A DNA stretch of 64,000 nt from Kineosporia babensis (GTDB taxonomy: Bacteria; Actinomycetota; Actinomycetes; Actinomycetales; Kineosporiaceae): contig NZ_JAJOMB010000020.1 in the NCBI RefSeq assembly GCF_021129305.1, forward strand, positions 62,001-126,000. The letters run 5' to 3'. The notes under the pieces were generated by a model that saw only the letters and a list, made by a program, of their open reading frames with translations, was not told where the DNA came from and did no database searches. The position numbers were made by a program, and so were the translations under genes. Each line of letters begins with the position of its first letter. Position 1 is the first letter of the stretch. Positions 52,171-60,603 of this stretch are shown here, one piece after another.

Positions 52171-53556
52171 TCAGGAGCGCAGGTGGGCGGGCAGAAGGGC
52201 CGGGGGGAAGTTCTGGAAGGCGACGGGACGCTGGAAGCGCTCGATCGCGGCCAGACCGACCGAAGTGCTGAGCGGGCTGGTGGACGCGGGATAGGGGCCA
52301 CCGTGCTGCTGGGCCGCGGTGACGCTGACGCCGGTGGGCCACTGGTTGTACAGCACCCGCCCGGTCCGAGCGCTCAGCACCGCGGTCAGTGCCCCGGCCT
52401 CGAATCCTTCGGTCGTGCCCTGCACGGTGCCGGTGAGCTGGCCGGGCACGGTGCGCAGAAGTTCGAGCAGGCCGAACAGGTCGTCGCCGTACGAGACCAC
52501 CAGCCCGGCCGGGCCGAACATCTCCAGGTCGAGGGCCTGGGGCGAGGCCACCACGTCGGCCAGCGAGGCGGTGAAGACCCGGGCCACCACACCCTGCTCG
52601 TTGGCCGGGCCGGCCTGCGCCTGCGCCACGCCGGGCAGTCCGGCCATCACCTCGACCGACTGGGCAAAGCCCTTCTCCAGGTGCGAGTTCAGCATCCGCC
52701 CCGGGGCCGGCAGCGAGAGCCCGGCCAAGAACTGTTCGGCGTCGGGCACGAACACCAGGCCGGGGTTGGTGCAGAACTGGCCGGAGCCCATCAGCAGCGA
52801 ATCGAGCCAGCCGGAGGCGATCTCGTCCGAACGCTCGGCCCAGCCCTCGGCGGTGACCACCACCGGGTTCACGCTGCCCAGCTCGCCGTAGAACGGGATG
52901 GGTTCCGGGCGGGAGAGCGCGATGTCGTGCAGCGCGCGCCCACCCGCGGTGGAACCGGTGAACCCAACGGCCTTGATCCGGGGGTCCCGCAGCGCGCTCA
53001 AGGACGGTTCGACGTCTTCAATCAGAGCGAACACACCCGCCGGCGCGCCCACCGAGGCGAGCGCCTGCTCGACCAGCGCGGCGGTCCGGCGCGAGAGCAC
53101 CGGGTGCCCCGGGTGAGCCTTGACCACGACCGGGCAGCCGGCTGCCAGGGCCGAGACCGTGTCGCCGCCGAAGACGCTGAACGCGAACGGGAAGTTGCTC
53201 GCCGCGAACACCAGCACCGGCCCCAACGGGAGCACCGTGCGACGCAGGTCGGGGCGTGGGCCGCTGCCCCACTCGGCTTGCGGCGGGTCGATCTGGGTGG
53301 GCAGCACCGTGCCCTCGCGCAGCGCCGTGGCGAACAGCCGGGCCTGGAACGTGGTCCGCTTCAGCTCACCGGTCAGCCGCGCGGTGGGCAGGTGGGACTC
53401 GTTCTGGGCCAGCTCCACCAGTTCTTCGGCGGCACCGTCGAGCGCCGCGGCGACCGCTTCCAGCCAGCCGGCCCGGGTGTCCGGTGAAGGGCTGGAGGGC
53501 CCGGTCAGCGGAACGACGGCCGCGGCGGCGAGGATCTGGTCCAGCTCTGTAGTCAT
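52171..53556 (-). CDS. 2-Oxoglutarate semialdehyde dehydrogenase
   Basis: A 461-residue aldehyde dehydrogenase, predicted to oxidise 2,5-dioxopentanoate to 2-oxoglutarate. LGPVLVFAASNFPFAFSVFGGD and GCPVVVKAHPGHP form the cofactor site, VGFTGSTAGGRAL the nucleotide loop, FYGELGSVNPV the catalytic Glu, and GSGQFCTNPGL the catalytic Cys. KAHP rather than KPSE at the coenzyme Lys fits the NADP-using semialdehyde group. The ATG at 53556 has AGGAAG upstream. It is the last gene of the hydroxyproline operon. Confidence 0.9.
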   Translation of the reverse strand: MTTELDQILAAAAVVPLTGPSSPSPDTRAGWLEAVAAALDGAAEELVELAQNESHLPTARLTGELKRTTFQARLFATALREGTVLPTQIDPPQAEWGSGPRPDLRRTVLPLGPVLVFAASNFPFAFSVFGGDTVSALAAGCPVVVKAHPGHPVLSRRTAALVEQALASVGAPAGVFALIEDVEPSLSALRDPRIKAVGFTGSTAGGRALHDIALSRPEPIPFYGELGSVNPVVVTAEGWAERSDEIASGWLDSLLMGSGQFCTNPGLVFVPDAEQFLAGLSLPAPGRMLNSHLEKGFAQSVEVMAGLPGVAQAQAGPANEQGVVARVFTASLADVVASPQALDLEMFGPAGLVVSYGDDLFGLLELLRTVPGQLTGTVQGTTEGFEAGALTAVLSARTGRVLYNQWPTGVSVTAAQQHGGPYPASTSPLSTSVGLAAIERFQRPVAFQNFPPALLPAHLRS

Positions 53557-53588
53557 GTCGTCTTCCTGCACTAGAACGGCCAAGTGGC

Positions 53589-54590
53589 TTAGAACGTGAA
53601 CCCTTCCGGGTACGGGTCGCTCGGGTCGAGCAGGTACTGCCCGATGCCGGTCACCCAGGCGCGCCCGGTGATCGTGGGCAACACCGCCCGGTGCGGGCCG
53701 ACCGTGGTCTCGCCGACCAGCCGGCCGACGAAGCGGCTGCCGATGAACGACTCGTTCACGAAGTCCTGGTTCAGCGGCAGCTCACCACGTGCGTACAACT
53801 CTGCCATCCGGGCCGAGGTTCCCGTGCCGCAGGGGGAACGGTCGAACCAGCCGGGGTGGATCGCCATCGCGTGCTGGGAGAGCCGGGCGTCCGAGCCGGG
53901 GGCGATGAACTCGACGTGGTGCACGTGGTCGACGCCGTCGATGGTCGGGTGCTTGGGCGGGTTCTGGGTGTTGATCGCGTCCATGATCGCCAGGCCGGCC
54001 TGCAGGATGTCCTGCTGCCGGGCCCGGTCGAACGGCAGGTTCACCGCCGCCAGATCGACCATGGCGTAGAAGTTCCCGCCGAAGGCCAGGCTGTAGGGCA
54101 CCTCGCCCAGGCCGGGCACCGGCACCACTTCGTCGAGCCGCTCGCAGTACGAGGGGACGTTCTCCAGCGTCACCGACTCGGCGTGCCCGTCCTTGACCGC
54201 GACCTGGGCCACCACCAGCCCGGCCGGGGTGTCCAGCCGGATCGTGGTGACCGGTTCGCTCACCTCGACCATGCCGGTCTCGACCAGCACGGTGGCCACC
54301 CCGATGGTGCCGTGCCCGCACATCGGCAGGCAGCCGGAGACCTCGATGTAGAGCACCCCGAAGTCGGCGTCGGGGCGGGTGGGCGGCTGCAGGATCGCGC
54401 CGCTCATCGCCGCGTGCCCACGAGGCTCGTTCACCAGGAACCGCCGGATGTGATCCATCTCGGCGATGAAGTGCAGCCGGCGCTCGTTCATGGTGGCGCC
54501 GGGGATCACCCCGATGCCCCCGGTGACCACCCGAGTCGGCATGCCCTCGGTGTGCGAGTCGACCGCCGAGTAGAGCCTCGTGGACCGCAT
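53589..54590 (-). CDS. 4-Hydroxyproline 2-epimerase (proline racemase family)
   Basis: A 333-residue enzyme predicted to convert trans-4-hydroxy-L-proline to cis-4-hydroxy-D-proline. Both catalytic cysteines are present, Cys91 in MCGHGTIG and Cys254 in DRSPCGTGTSA. This argues for an epimerase or racemase and against the trans-3-hydroxyproline dehydratases, which have Thr at one position. The neighbouring D-hydroxyproline dehydrogenase genes settle the substrate as hydroxyproline rather than proline. Confidence 0.92.
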   Translation of the reverse strand: MRSTRLYSAVDSHTEGMPTRVVTGGIGVIPGATMNERRLHFIAEMDHIRRFLVNEPRGHAAMSGAILQPPTRPDADFGVLYIEVSGCLPMCGHGTIGVATVLVETGMVEVSEPVTTIRLDTPAGLVVAQVAVKDGHAESVTLENVPSYCERLDEVVPVPGLGEVPYSLAFGGNFYAMVDLAAVNLPFDRARQQDILQAGLAIMDAINTQNPPKHPTIDGVDHVHHVEFIAPGSDARLSQHAMAIHPGWFDRSPCGTGTSARMAELYARGELPLNQDFVNESFIGSRFVGRLVGETTVGPHRAVLPTITGRAWVTGIGQYLLDPSDPYPEGFTF

Positions 54591-54603
54591 GTCAGAACCT
54601 CTT

Positions 54604-55530
54604 TCAGACGGAGGCGGTGGCCTTCAGCGATTCCAGGCCCGCGATCGCGCGTTCCATGTCGGCGCGCACCTGAGCGGTGTGCTCGGCGGTGAGCGGGCCG
54701 CGCGGCGGGCGGCACGGGCCACCGTAACGCCCGACCATCTCCATGCCCAGCTTGATCGCCTGCACGAACTCCACCCGCGAGTCCCAGCGGAACACCGCGA
54801 CCAGGTGCTTGTACAGCTCCCGGGCCTCGTTCACCCGGCCCGCCCGCATGTGCTCGTAGATCTCCACCGACTCGCGCGGGAAGGTGTTGGGGAACCCGGC
54901 GAACCAGCCCACCGCGCCGTCCACCATCAGCTCGAACAGCACGTCGTCGGCGCCGGCGATGACGTCGATGTCGCACAGTTCGGAGATCTCGAACATCCGC
55001 CGGACGTCGCCGCTGAACTCCTTGATCGCCGAGATGTTCGGGATCTGGGCGATCTCGGCGACCAGCTTGGGCACCAGGTCGACCTTGGTGTCGATCGGGT
55101 TGTTGTAGATCATCACCGGCAGGCCGACTTCGGCGATCTTCTCGAAGTGCTCGACCACCTGGGAGTTCGAGGCGCGGTACATGGTCGGCGGGAGCGAGAG
55201 CACGCCGTGCGCGCCGTCCTCGGCGGCCAGTTCGGCCCAGTGCCTGGCCTGGTGCCAGCCGGGACCGTGCACGCCGGCCACGACCACGCCGCGATCGCCC
55301 ACGGTCTCGACCGCGACCTGGATCACCTTGCGGCGCTCGGCGTCGGTCAGCGAGGAGTACTCCCCCAGCGAGCCGTTCGGGCCCACGCCGCGGCAGCCGT
55401 TGCTGATCAGCCAGTCGCAGTGCTCGGCGAACTTGTCGTAGTCCACCTCGAGACCGGCCGGGGCCGAGGGGTTCTCCTTGTACGGCAGGGCGGTGGCGAC
55501 GATGACGCCGCGCAGGTCGGTGGCGCTCAT
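54604..55530 (-). CDS. DapA-family deaminase of 1-pyrroline-4-hydroxy-2-carboxylate
   Basis: A 308-residue TIM-barrel aldolase-family protein. The Schiff-base lysine lies in ISAIKEFSGD, with MIYNNP and the Tyr segment LPPTMYRAS nearby. Members of this branch in hydroxyproline clusters convert 1-pyrroline-4-hydroxy-2-carboxylate to 2-oxoglutarate semialdehyde with loss of ammonia. The ATG at 55530 overlaps the upstream stop by 4 nt. Context, not sequence alone, separates this from dihydrodipicolinate synthase. Confidence 0.88.
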   Translation of the reverse strand: MSATDLRGVIVATALPYKENPSAPAGLEVDYDKFAEHCDWLISNGCRGVGPNGSLGEYSSLTDAERRKVIQVAVETVGDRGVVVAGVHGPGWHQARHWAELAAEDGAHGVLSLPPTMYRASNSQVVEHFEKIAEVGLPVMIYNNPIDTKVDLVPKLVAEIAQIPNISAIKEFSGDVRRMFEISELCDIDVIAGADDVLFELMVDGAVGWFAGFPNTFPRESVEIYEHMRAGRVNEARELYKHLVAVFRWDSRVEFVQAIKLGMEMVGRYGGPCRPPRGPLTAEHTAQVRADMERAIAGLESLKATASV

Positions 55531-56948
55531 GGCGTTTCCTCTCGTTGGGAGCTGGTGGTGGCGGCGAGTTCGCCGAGCCGGACCGGGATCGCGATCGGAC
55601 GACGGGCGGTGCGGCCCGGATCGAGCAGACCGCAGGAGCTGAGGATCTCTTCGGTGTTGCGGCCGCAGGTGCGGCCCTGGCACGGCCCGAGACCGGCTCT
55701 GGTGGTGAGTTTCAGTGAACGCAGCCCGCGCGCCTGGGTGGCGGCGGCCACCTCGCGGACCTCGCCGACCGTGACGTCCTCGCAGCGGCACAGCGTGGTG
55801 CCGGGTTCGGGCCAGGTCTGCCATCCGGGCCGGATGCCGTGCGCCGTCTGCAGGCGTTCGGCAAAGGCCCGAAAGACGTTACGGGCTTTGACAACGGACG
55901 CTCGGGGTTGCGTTCCGGCGGCGGTGGCCCCGGCGATCTCTCCCTCGGCCAGAGCCAGATCGACTCCGCCGATGCCGGTGAGCTCTCCCGCGCAGAAGAC
56001 GTTTTCGACGGACGTGCGCTGCTGGTCGTCGACCACGACGAATCCGTGGGCGTCGACGGTGCAGCCGACCGTGAGGGCGAGCTCGGTGCGCGGGACGAAC
56101 CCGTGGCTCACGCAGACCGCGTCGACCTCGACCCGGCGTTGCGTGCCAGGAACAGGTTTCCAGTCGGCGTCGAGTCTGGCAAGGGTGACCGATTCGACAC
56201 TTTCCTCGCCGTGTGCCGCGATCACGGTCGTCCCGGCGCGATAGGGCACGCGGTGATGCACCATCTCGCGCAGGTAGCCGCCGAGCTCACCGGCCTTCGA
56301 GCGAGTGGCCGCCAGCTCCCAGGGACGCGAAAGCCAGCCCTTGGCAAGTCGTTTCCAGCCTGATGCCTCAGCTACGCCGATCACCGTGGCCCCGGTCCTG
56401 ATCAGGCTGGTGACCACCGGCAGCAGGAACGGACCGGCACCGGCCACGAGCACCCGCTGCCCCACCGCGACCCGTTCGCCCTTGGCCAAGGCCTGGGCCG
56501 CACCGGCGGTGTACACCCCGGGCAGGTCCCAGCCGGGGAAGGGCAAGGTGCGTTCCTGCCCACCGGTGGCGAAAATGATGCTCTGGGGCAGGTAGGTGCG
56601 CGGTTCGCGATCGGCGCCGTCCGGCGGGCCGACCATGACGTGCACCGCTGGGGCCTGGCCGCCGTCCGGCCGCTCGATCGCCCAGACGTGCGCGCCGAGA
56701 ACGACTTCGCACCCCGGATCGTCGCGCAGTTCGCGCTGCACGGTGTTGAAGTGCCGCCACTTGTGGTGCAGCACCTGCTCCTCGCCGCCCTTGCGCGACT
56801 CGGGCAGATGCCGCCAGAACTGCCCGCCCAGGGCATCGCCGGCTTCCAGCAGCACCACCTGCGCGCCACCGGCCAGAGCCGCCCGGGCCGCGGACATCCC
56901 GGCCGGCCCACCGCCGATGATCAGTACCTGGCAGGCCTTCTCAGACAT
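55527..56948 (-). CDS. D-hydroxyproline dehydrogenase subunit, FAD/NAD(P)-type with [2Fe-2S] tail
   Basis: A 473-residue flavoprotein like HcnB-type subunits. The first Rossmann motif is LIIGGGPAGMSAARAALAGG near residue 10; a second, VLVAGAGPFLLPVV, lies near 167. The C-terminal domain holds a BFD-like iron-sulphur pattern, CRC in TTLCRCEDVTV and C-x4-C in GPCQGRTCG. It should transfer electrons within a hetero-oligomeric dehydrogenase. Its ATG lies inside the last codons of the [2Fe-2S] subunit gene (8-nt overlap). Confidence 0.9.
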   Translation of the reverse strand: MSEKACQVLIIGGGPAGMSAARAALAGGAQVVLLEAGDALGGQFWRHLPESRKGGEEQVLHHKWRHFNTVQRELRDDPGCEVVLGAHVWAIERPDGGQAPAVHVMVGPPDGADREPRTYLPQSIIFATGGQERTLPFPGWDLPGVYTAGAAQALAKGERVAVGQRVLVAGAGPFLLPVVTSLIRTGATVIGVAEASGWKRLAKGWLSRPWELAATRSKAGELGGYLREMVHHRVPYRAGTTVIAAHGEESVESVTLARLDADWKPVPGTQRRVEVDAVCVSHGFVPRTELALTVGCTVDAHGFVVVDDQQRTSVENVFCAGELTGIGGVDLALAEGEIAGATAAGTQPRASVVKARNVFRAFAERLQTAHGIRPGWQTWPEPGTTLCRCEDVTVGEVREVAAATQARGLRSLKLTTRAGLGPCQGRTCGRNTEEILSSCGLLDPGRTARRPIAIPVRLGELAATTSSQREETP

Positions 56949-57255
56949 CCGAAGCCTCCTGCGTGGTGATCACGTCGCCCTCCCCCGCCCGCCGCTGGCA
57001 GGCGCGCACGTCGGGGATGTCGTTCACCGTGAGCAGGCAGTCGAAACACACGCCGATCCCGCAGAACACGCCGCGGGGCCGACCGGTGCGCGGGCTGCGC
57101 CGCCACGACTGCCGGCCGTTGCCCATCAGCACCCCGGCGATGCTCTGGCCCTGGAGGCCGCTGAGCGACTCACCGTCCACGGTGATCGTCACCGGGCCGG
57201 AGTCCTTCGGGCGGACCGGGTCCTGCTCGGCGGGCAGACGACGAGGTCCCCTCAC
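56941..57255 (-). CDS. D-hydroxyproline dehydrogenase small [2Fe-2S] subunit
   Basis: A 104-residue HcnA-like protein. The ubiquitin-type fold carries VTITVDGESLSGLQGQSIAGVL and the cluster ligands FCGIGVCFDC followed by ACQ. It bridges the two flavoprotein subunits. The GTG at 57255 overlaps the upstream stop as GTGA and has GGAGGAGG 4 nt before it. The gene is short and lies between two larger genes that overlap it on both sides. Confidence 0.85.
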   Translation of the reverse strand: MRGPRRLPAEQDPVRPKDSGPVTITVDGESLSGLQGQSIAGVLMGNGRQSWRRSPRTGRPRGVFCGIGVCFDCLLTVNDIPDVRACQRRAGEGDVITTQEASDV

Positions 57256-58430
57256 GCGGCCTCCTCCAGATAGGGCTGAAGACTGGGACGGTCGACCCGG
57301 AAGGGATTCTCGCCCGGGGTCTCCAGCAGTTCGCGGGTCAGGATCTCGGCGGTGGCCAGACTCAGGCCGATGCCCGCCCCCTCGTGCCCCGTTGCATGCC
57401 ACAGGCCGGGAACTCGCGGATCGGCTCCGATCACCGGCAGATGATCCGGCATGAACGGCCGGAAGCCGCCGTACGCCCGCATCACCGCGACGTCGGACAG
57501 GAAGGGGAACAGCAGAAGCGCTTTGGCTGCGAGCGCGGCCAGGACCCGGGCCTCGATCCGGTCGTCGAAACCGCGCCGTTCCCGGGACGATCCGATCAGC
57601 ACGGTACCCGCGGCGGTGGATTCGACCACGCTGGAGACCTGTAGATCGGCGGCCCCGGAGCCGACCGCGCCGACGTAGTCCGCGTCGTAGACCTTGTGCT
57701 GGATCCGTTGAGGCATGCGGGTGGTGACCATGACCGTTCCTCGCCGGGGCTTCACCGGCAGCGAGGCGCCGAGTTTCGCGGCCAGCTGTCCTGACCAGGG
57801 CCCGGCCGCGACCACCACGGCATCGCCCAGGAAGTCGCCGTTGCTGGTGCGCACTCCGGTGATCCGGCTGCCGCTCGTCACCGCGCCGAGCACCTCAACG
57901 CCCTGGTGCACCTGGGCCCCGCCGGAACGGGCCGAGGCGAGCAGTGATTCGGTGGCTATCACGGGCTGGACCTGGGCGTCCTGCGGATAGTAGACGGCGC
58001 TGGTGTAGTTGCGGGTGAGGTCCGGCTCCAGTTGGCGCACCTGTTCCTCTCCCACCTCCTCGGCCAGCACACCGGCCGTGCGCTGCTGAGCCGCGAACTC
58101 CCGCAGGCCCTGCGCACCCTGCTCGGTGGTGGCGACGACCAGCCCACCTTTGTACTCCAGTTCCAGGCCCGGAAAGCCCGACGGCAGCTCATCGCGCAGT
58201 TGCGGCCCGATCTCGCGCCACAGTTCTAGCGAGCGCTGCATCAGTTCCAGCTCGCTACCTGGGCCTTTGTCCGAGACCAGGAGGTTGCCCTCGCCGCTGG
58301 AGGAGGTTCCCCCGGCGGAAGGACCGCGGTCGAGCACCACCACGTCGCTCCCGCCGCGCACAAGGGAGCGGGCGATGGCGGCGCCGATGATCCCAGCCCC
58401 GATTACGATGACGCGCCCTCGCTCTGCCAC
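57252..58430 (-). CDS. D-hydroxyproline dehydrogenase catalytic subunit (DAO family)
   Basis: A 392-residue FAD enzyme of the D-amino acid oxidase/glycine oxidase fold. VIVIGAGIIGAAIARSLVRGG at about 8-28 binds FAD. The C-terminal GATGHEGAGI-like segment is LWHATGHEGAGIGLSLATAEIL. With the two other subunits it should oxidise cis-4-hydroxy-D-proline to 1-pyrroline-4-hydroxy-2-carboxylate. The GTG at 58430 is preferred because no ribosome site precedes the TTG at 58454. First gene of the operon. Confidence 0.9.
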   Translation of the reverse strand: MAERGRVIVIGAGIIGAAIARSLVRGGSDVVVLDRGPSAGGTSSSGEGNLLVSDKGPGSELELMQRSLELWREIGPQLRDELPSGFPGLELEYKGGLVVATTEQGAQGLREFAAQQRTAGVLAEEVGEEQVRQLEPDLTRNYTSAVYYPQDAQVQPVIATESLLASARSGGAQVHQGVEVLGAVTSGSRITGVRTSNGDFLGDAVVVAAGPWSGQLAAKLGASLPVKPRRGTVMVTTRMPQRIQHKVYDADYVGAVGSGAADLQVSSVVESTAAGTVLIGSSRERRGFDDRIEARVLAALAAKALLLFPFLSDVAVMRAYGGFRPFMPDHLPVIGADPRVPGLWHATGHEGAGIGLSLATAEILTRELLETPGENPFRVDRPSLQPYLEEAA

Positions 58431-58894
58431 GCCTGTAATATTGCACAGGGACAAGCCGTTGAGAACCCGTCAGATCACCTCGCTCGCCGCGAATACGGCT
58501 ATCTCGTAGGAGTTAACACGGCCGTAGCATTCACCGGCCGGGTTGGCCAGAGCTGGAGAGGTCCGGCTCCACGTCAATGCAGTTGCGGTGTGACATGGCA
58601 CTGAACCACCATTCAAGCCGACCGCTCCGCCTGCTGCTCCCCATCAAGCCGACCACCAGCCCAAGGTGCCACCAAGTCGGGAACCCAGCCACAGCGTCCT
58701 TCAATCTCCCCCACGACCCACCGCGAGCGGTGCGTGACATCCGCCTCACCAGCATGGCGCGCTTCACTCGTTCGGAGCACCGTGTTAGTAAGAAGCATGC
58801 ACGGGCTGATGTCGTCCTCACGCACCACACCTGATGCCGTGCTCTGCGCAGCACCGGCGCGAGCACCCCGCAACCGCGAGAAGGGGTGGCCGGT
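58431..58894. other. Intergenic region with no recognised gene
   Basis: This gap separates the divergent hydroxyproline operon and PH-domain gene. Several short frames are open but none has a ribosome site, conserved motif or gene-like codon use. AATATT lies just upstream of the GTG at 58430 on the minus strand and could be a -10. No tRNA or hairpin of note was seen. Confidence 0.5.
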
Positions 58895-59488
58895 ATGAGG
58901 CACTCGGAGCGCTACGGACCGGGTGTCCCGGCCGAGCTCGACCGCTACCTGATCCCCAGCGAGAACATCGTCTTCATGTTCCGCCGGCACTGGATCATCC
59001 TGTTCGAGCCGGCCGCCAGCGCGATCTTCGGCCTGGTGATGCTGGCCTGGCTGACCAGCCTGACCAGCGGCCTCTTCGTCACCATCGCGGCCGGGGCCTG
59101 GCTGATCCTGCTGGCCCGGCTCGGCCTGCACCTGTGGTGGTGGTGGGACGAGCTGATCATCGCGACCAACCGGCGGCTGATGCGGGTGCACGGGATCATC
59201 ACCCGCCAGGTCGACATCATGCCGATGTCCAAGGTCACCGACATGCGCTACGACCGGACGGTGCCCGGCCAGATCCTGGGCTACGGCCGGTTCGTGGTCG
59301 AGTCCGCCGGTCAGGACCAGGCGCTCAGCTCGATCAACTACATCCCCGACTCCGACCTGCACTACCAGCAGATCTCGCAGATCATCTTCGCGCCCTCAGA
59401 CGCCAAGATCACCCAGAAGACCAAGGCGCCGGGTACCCGGGTGCCGATCACCGAGCCGGACCAGGCCGGGTTCCGCGCCGGCAAGTAA
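58895..59488 (+). CDS. PH-domain (YdbS-like) membrane protein
   Basis: A 197-residue protein. A cytoplasmic N-terminus leads to two close membrane helices (about 32-75), followed by a bacterial PH-like domain: WWWWDELIIATNRRLMRVHGIITRQVDIMPMSKVTDM, with the ring of VESAGQDQALSSINYI. Such proteins are common in actinobacterial envelopes; the role is unclear. The ATG at 58895 has AAGGGG 8 nt upstream, which favours it over a GTG at 58886. A strong terminator follows. Confidence 0.82.
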   Translation: MRHSERYGPGVPAELDRYLIPSENIVFMFRRHWIILFEPAASAIFGLVMLAWLTSLTSGLFVTIAAGAWLILLARLGLHLWWWWDELIIATNRRLMRVHGIITRQVDIMPMSKVTDMRYDRTVPGQILGYGRFVVESAGQDQALSSINYIPDSDLHYQQISQIIFAPSDAKITQKTKAPGTRVPITEPDQAGFRAGK

Positions 59489-59498
59489 CCGCGAACAC

Positions 59499-59535
59499 AG
59501 AGGGCGGGTGCACACGGAGCACCCGCCCTCTTTTC
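59499..59535 (+). terminator. Intrinsic terminator after the PH-domain gene
   Basis: AGAGGGCGGGTGC (59499-59511) pairs perfectly with GCACCCGCCCTCT (59519-59531) around a 7-nt loop, and a TTTT run follows. This is the clearest rho-independent terminator in the window and insulates the SOS-regulated polymerase gene downstream. Confidence 0.93.
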
Positions 59536-59541
59536 TGCGGC

Positions 59542-59562
59542 TATGATCGAACACATGTTCGA
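59542..59562 (+). promoter_or_regulatory. LexA box overlapping promoter and start of the polymerase gene
   Basis: TCGAAC-ACAT-GTTCGA (59547-59562) is a perfect match to the actinobacterial SOS box. The -10-like TATGAT (59542-59547) touches its left edge and the ATG at 59555 lies inside it, so LexA binding would block both initiation and the 5' end of the message. Confidence 0.85.
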
Positions 59563-60598
59563 ACGCCCGCTGCTGCACGCGGATGCCGACTGCTTCTTCG
59601 CCTCGGTCGCCCTCCGGGCCCGGCCCGAGCTGCAGGCCCGGCCGGTCGCGGTGGTCAACCACGTCATCATCGCCAGCGCGAACTACCCGGCCCGGGCCCG
59701 GGGCGTGCGCTCCGGCACGCTGGTGCAGGAGGCGCTGTACCAGTGCCCCGAGCTGGTGGTGCTCGAGGTGCCGCACGCCGAGGTCGAGGAGGTGGCCGAC
59801 GCCCTGTTCGAGGTGTTCCACCGCCACGCCCGCGCGGTCGAGCCGGGTTCGATGGAAGAGGCCTTTCTGGATGTCGCGGCGCCGGACCAGTCCGCCGCCC
59901 GCCAGGCCGCCCAGGCGATCCGGGCCGAGGTGGCCGCGCAGCTGGGCATCGCCGTCAGCGTCGGCGTGGGCCGGACCAAGCTGATCGCCAAGCTGGCCTC
60001 GCGGGCGGCCAAACCCGATGGACTGCACGTGATTGCGGCGGATCAGGAAGCCCGGTTGCGGGCCGAGCTGCCGATCGGCCAGGTCTGGGGCATCGGGCCG
60101 AAGACGGCTGCCCGGCTGCGGGACCTGGATGTGCACCGCCTGCTCGACCTCGACCGGATCCCGAAAAACCAGCTGCAGTCCATCTGCGGCACCGGGATGG
60201 CCCGGCGGCTGGGCCAGATCCGCGCGGGCACCGACGACGCCCAGGTCCGGCCGGTGCAGCATCGCGAGTCACTCAGCGCCGAGACGTCCACCTCCGGCTA
60301 CGGGCGGGCGGATCACACGCCTGCCGAGCTGGCCGAGACCTGCCTGGAGCGGGTGCTGCGCCGGGCCGAGAAGGCCGGGCTGGTGGGCACCGGGATCACG
60401 CTGACCATGCAGCCCAGCGACCAGGGCAGCCCGCTGCGCCGAAAACAGAGCGACCTGACGGCCGGTACCGAGCGCTCCGGGTGGCGCAGCACGGTGAGCC
60501 GGTTGCTGCGCAGTGAGCCGTTGCCACCGCTGAGCGGCCTGAGGGTGACGCTGACCGGCCTGATGCCCGCCGACCAGGTTCCCCAGACGCTGTTCTGA
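59555..60598 (+). CDS. dinB: Y-family DNA polymerase (DinB-like), SOS-controlled
   Basis: A 347-residue translesion polymerase. The palm begins LLHADADCFFASVALR; the fingers segment reads IIASANYPARARGVRSGT. The second metal site reads EPGSMEEAFLDV, where most DinB proteins have S-I-D-E-A, so one catalytic Asp is replaced by Glu. Helix-hairpin-helix (VWGIGPKTAARLRDLDVHRLLDL) and little-finger regions follow. The ATG at 59555 lies 7 nt after TATGAT and suits a leaderless message; an ATG at 59543 falls within the promoter. Confidence 0.88.
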   Translation: MFERPLLHADADCFFASVALRARPELQARPVAVVNHVIIASANYPARARGVRSGTLVQEALYQCPELVVLEVPHAEVEEVADALFEVFHRHARAVEPGSMEEAFLDVAAPDQSAARQAAQAIRAEVAAQLGIAVSVGVGRTKLIAKLASRAAKPDGLHVIAADQEARLRAELPIGQVWGIGPKTAARLRDLDVHRLLDLDRIPKNQLQSICGTGMARRLGQIRAGTDDAQVRPVQHRESLSAETSTSGYGRADHTPAELAETCLERVLRRAEKAGLVGTGITLTMQPSDQGSPLRRKQSDLTAGTERSGWRSTVSRLLRSEPLPPLSGLRVTLTGLMPADQVPQTLF

Positions 60599-60603
60599 GA
60601 CGT

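Noticed and set aside
53589-54590. trans-3-Hydroxyproline dehydratase
   Set aside because: Both catalytic cysteines (91 and 254) are present. Dehydratases of this fold have Thr at one of them, and the neighbours are for the 4-hydroxyproline route.
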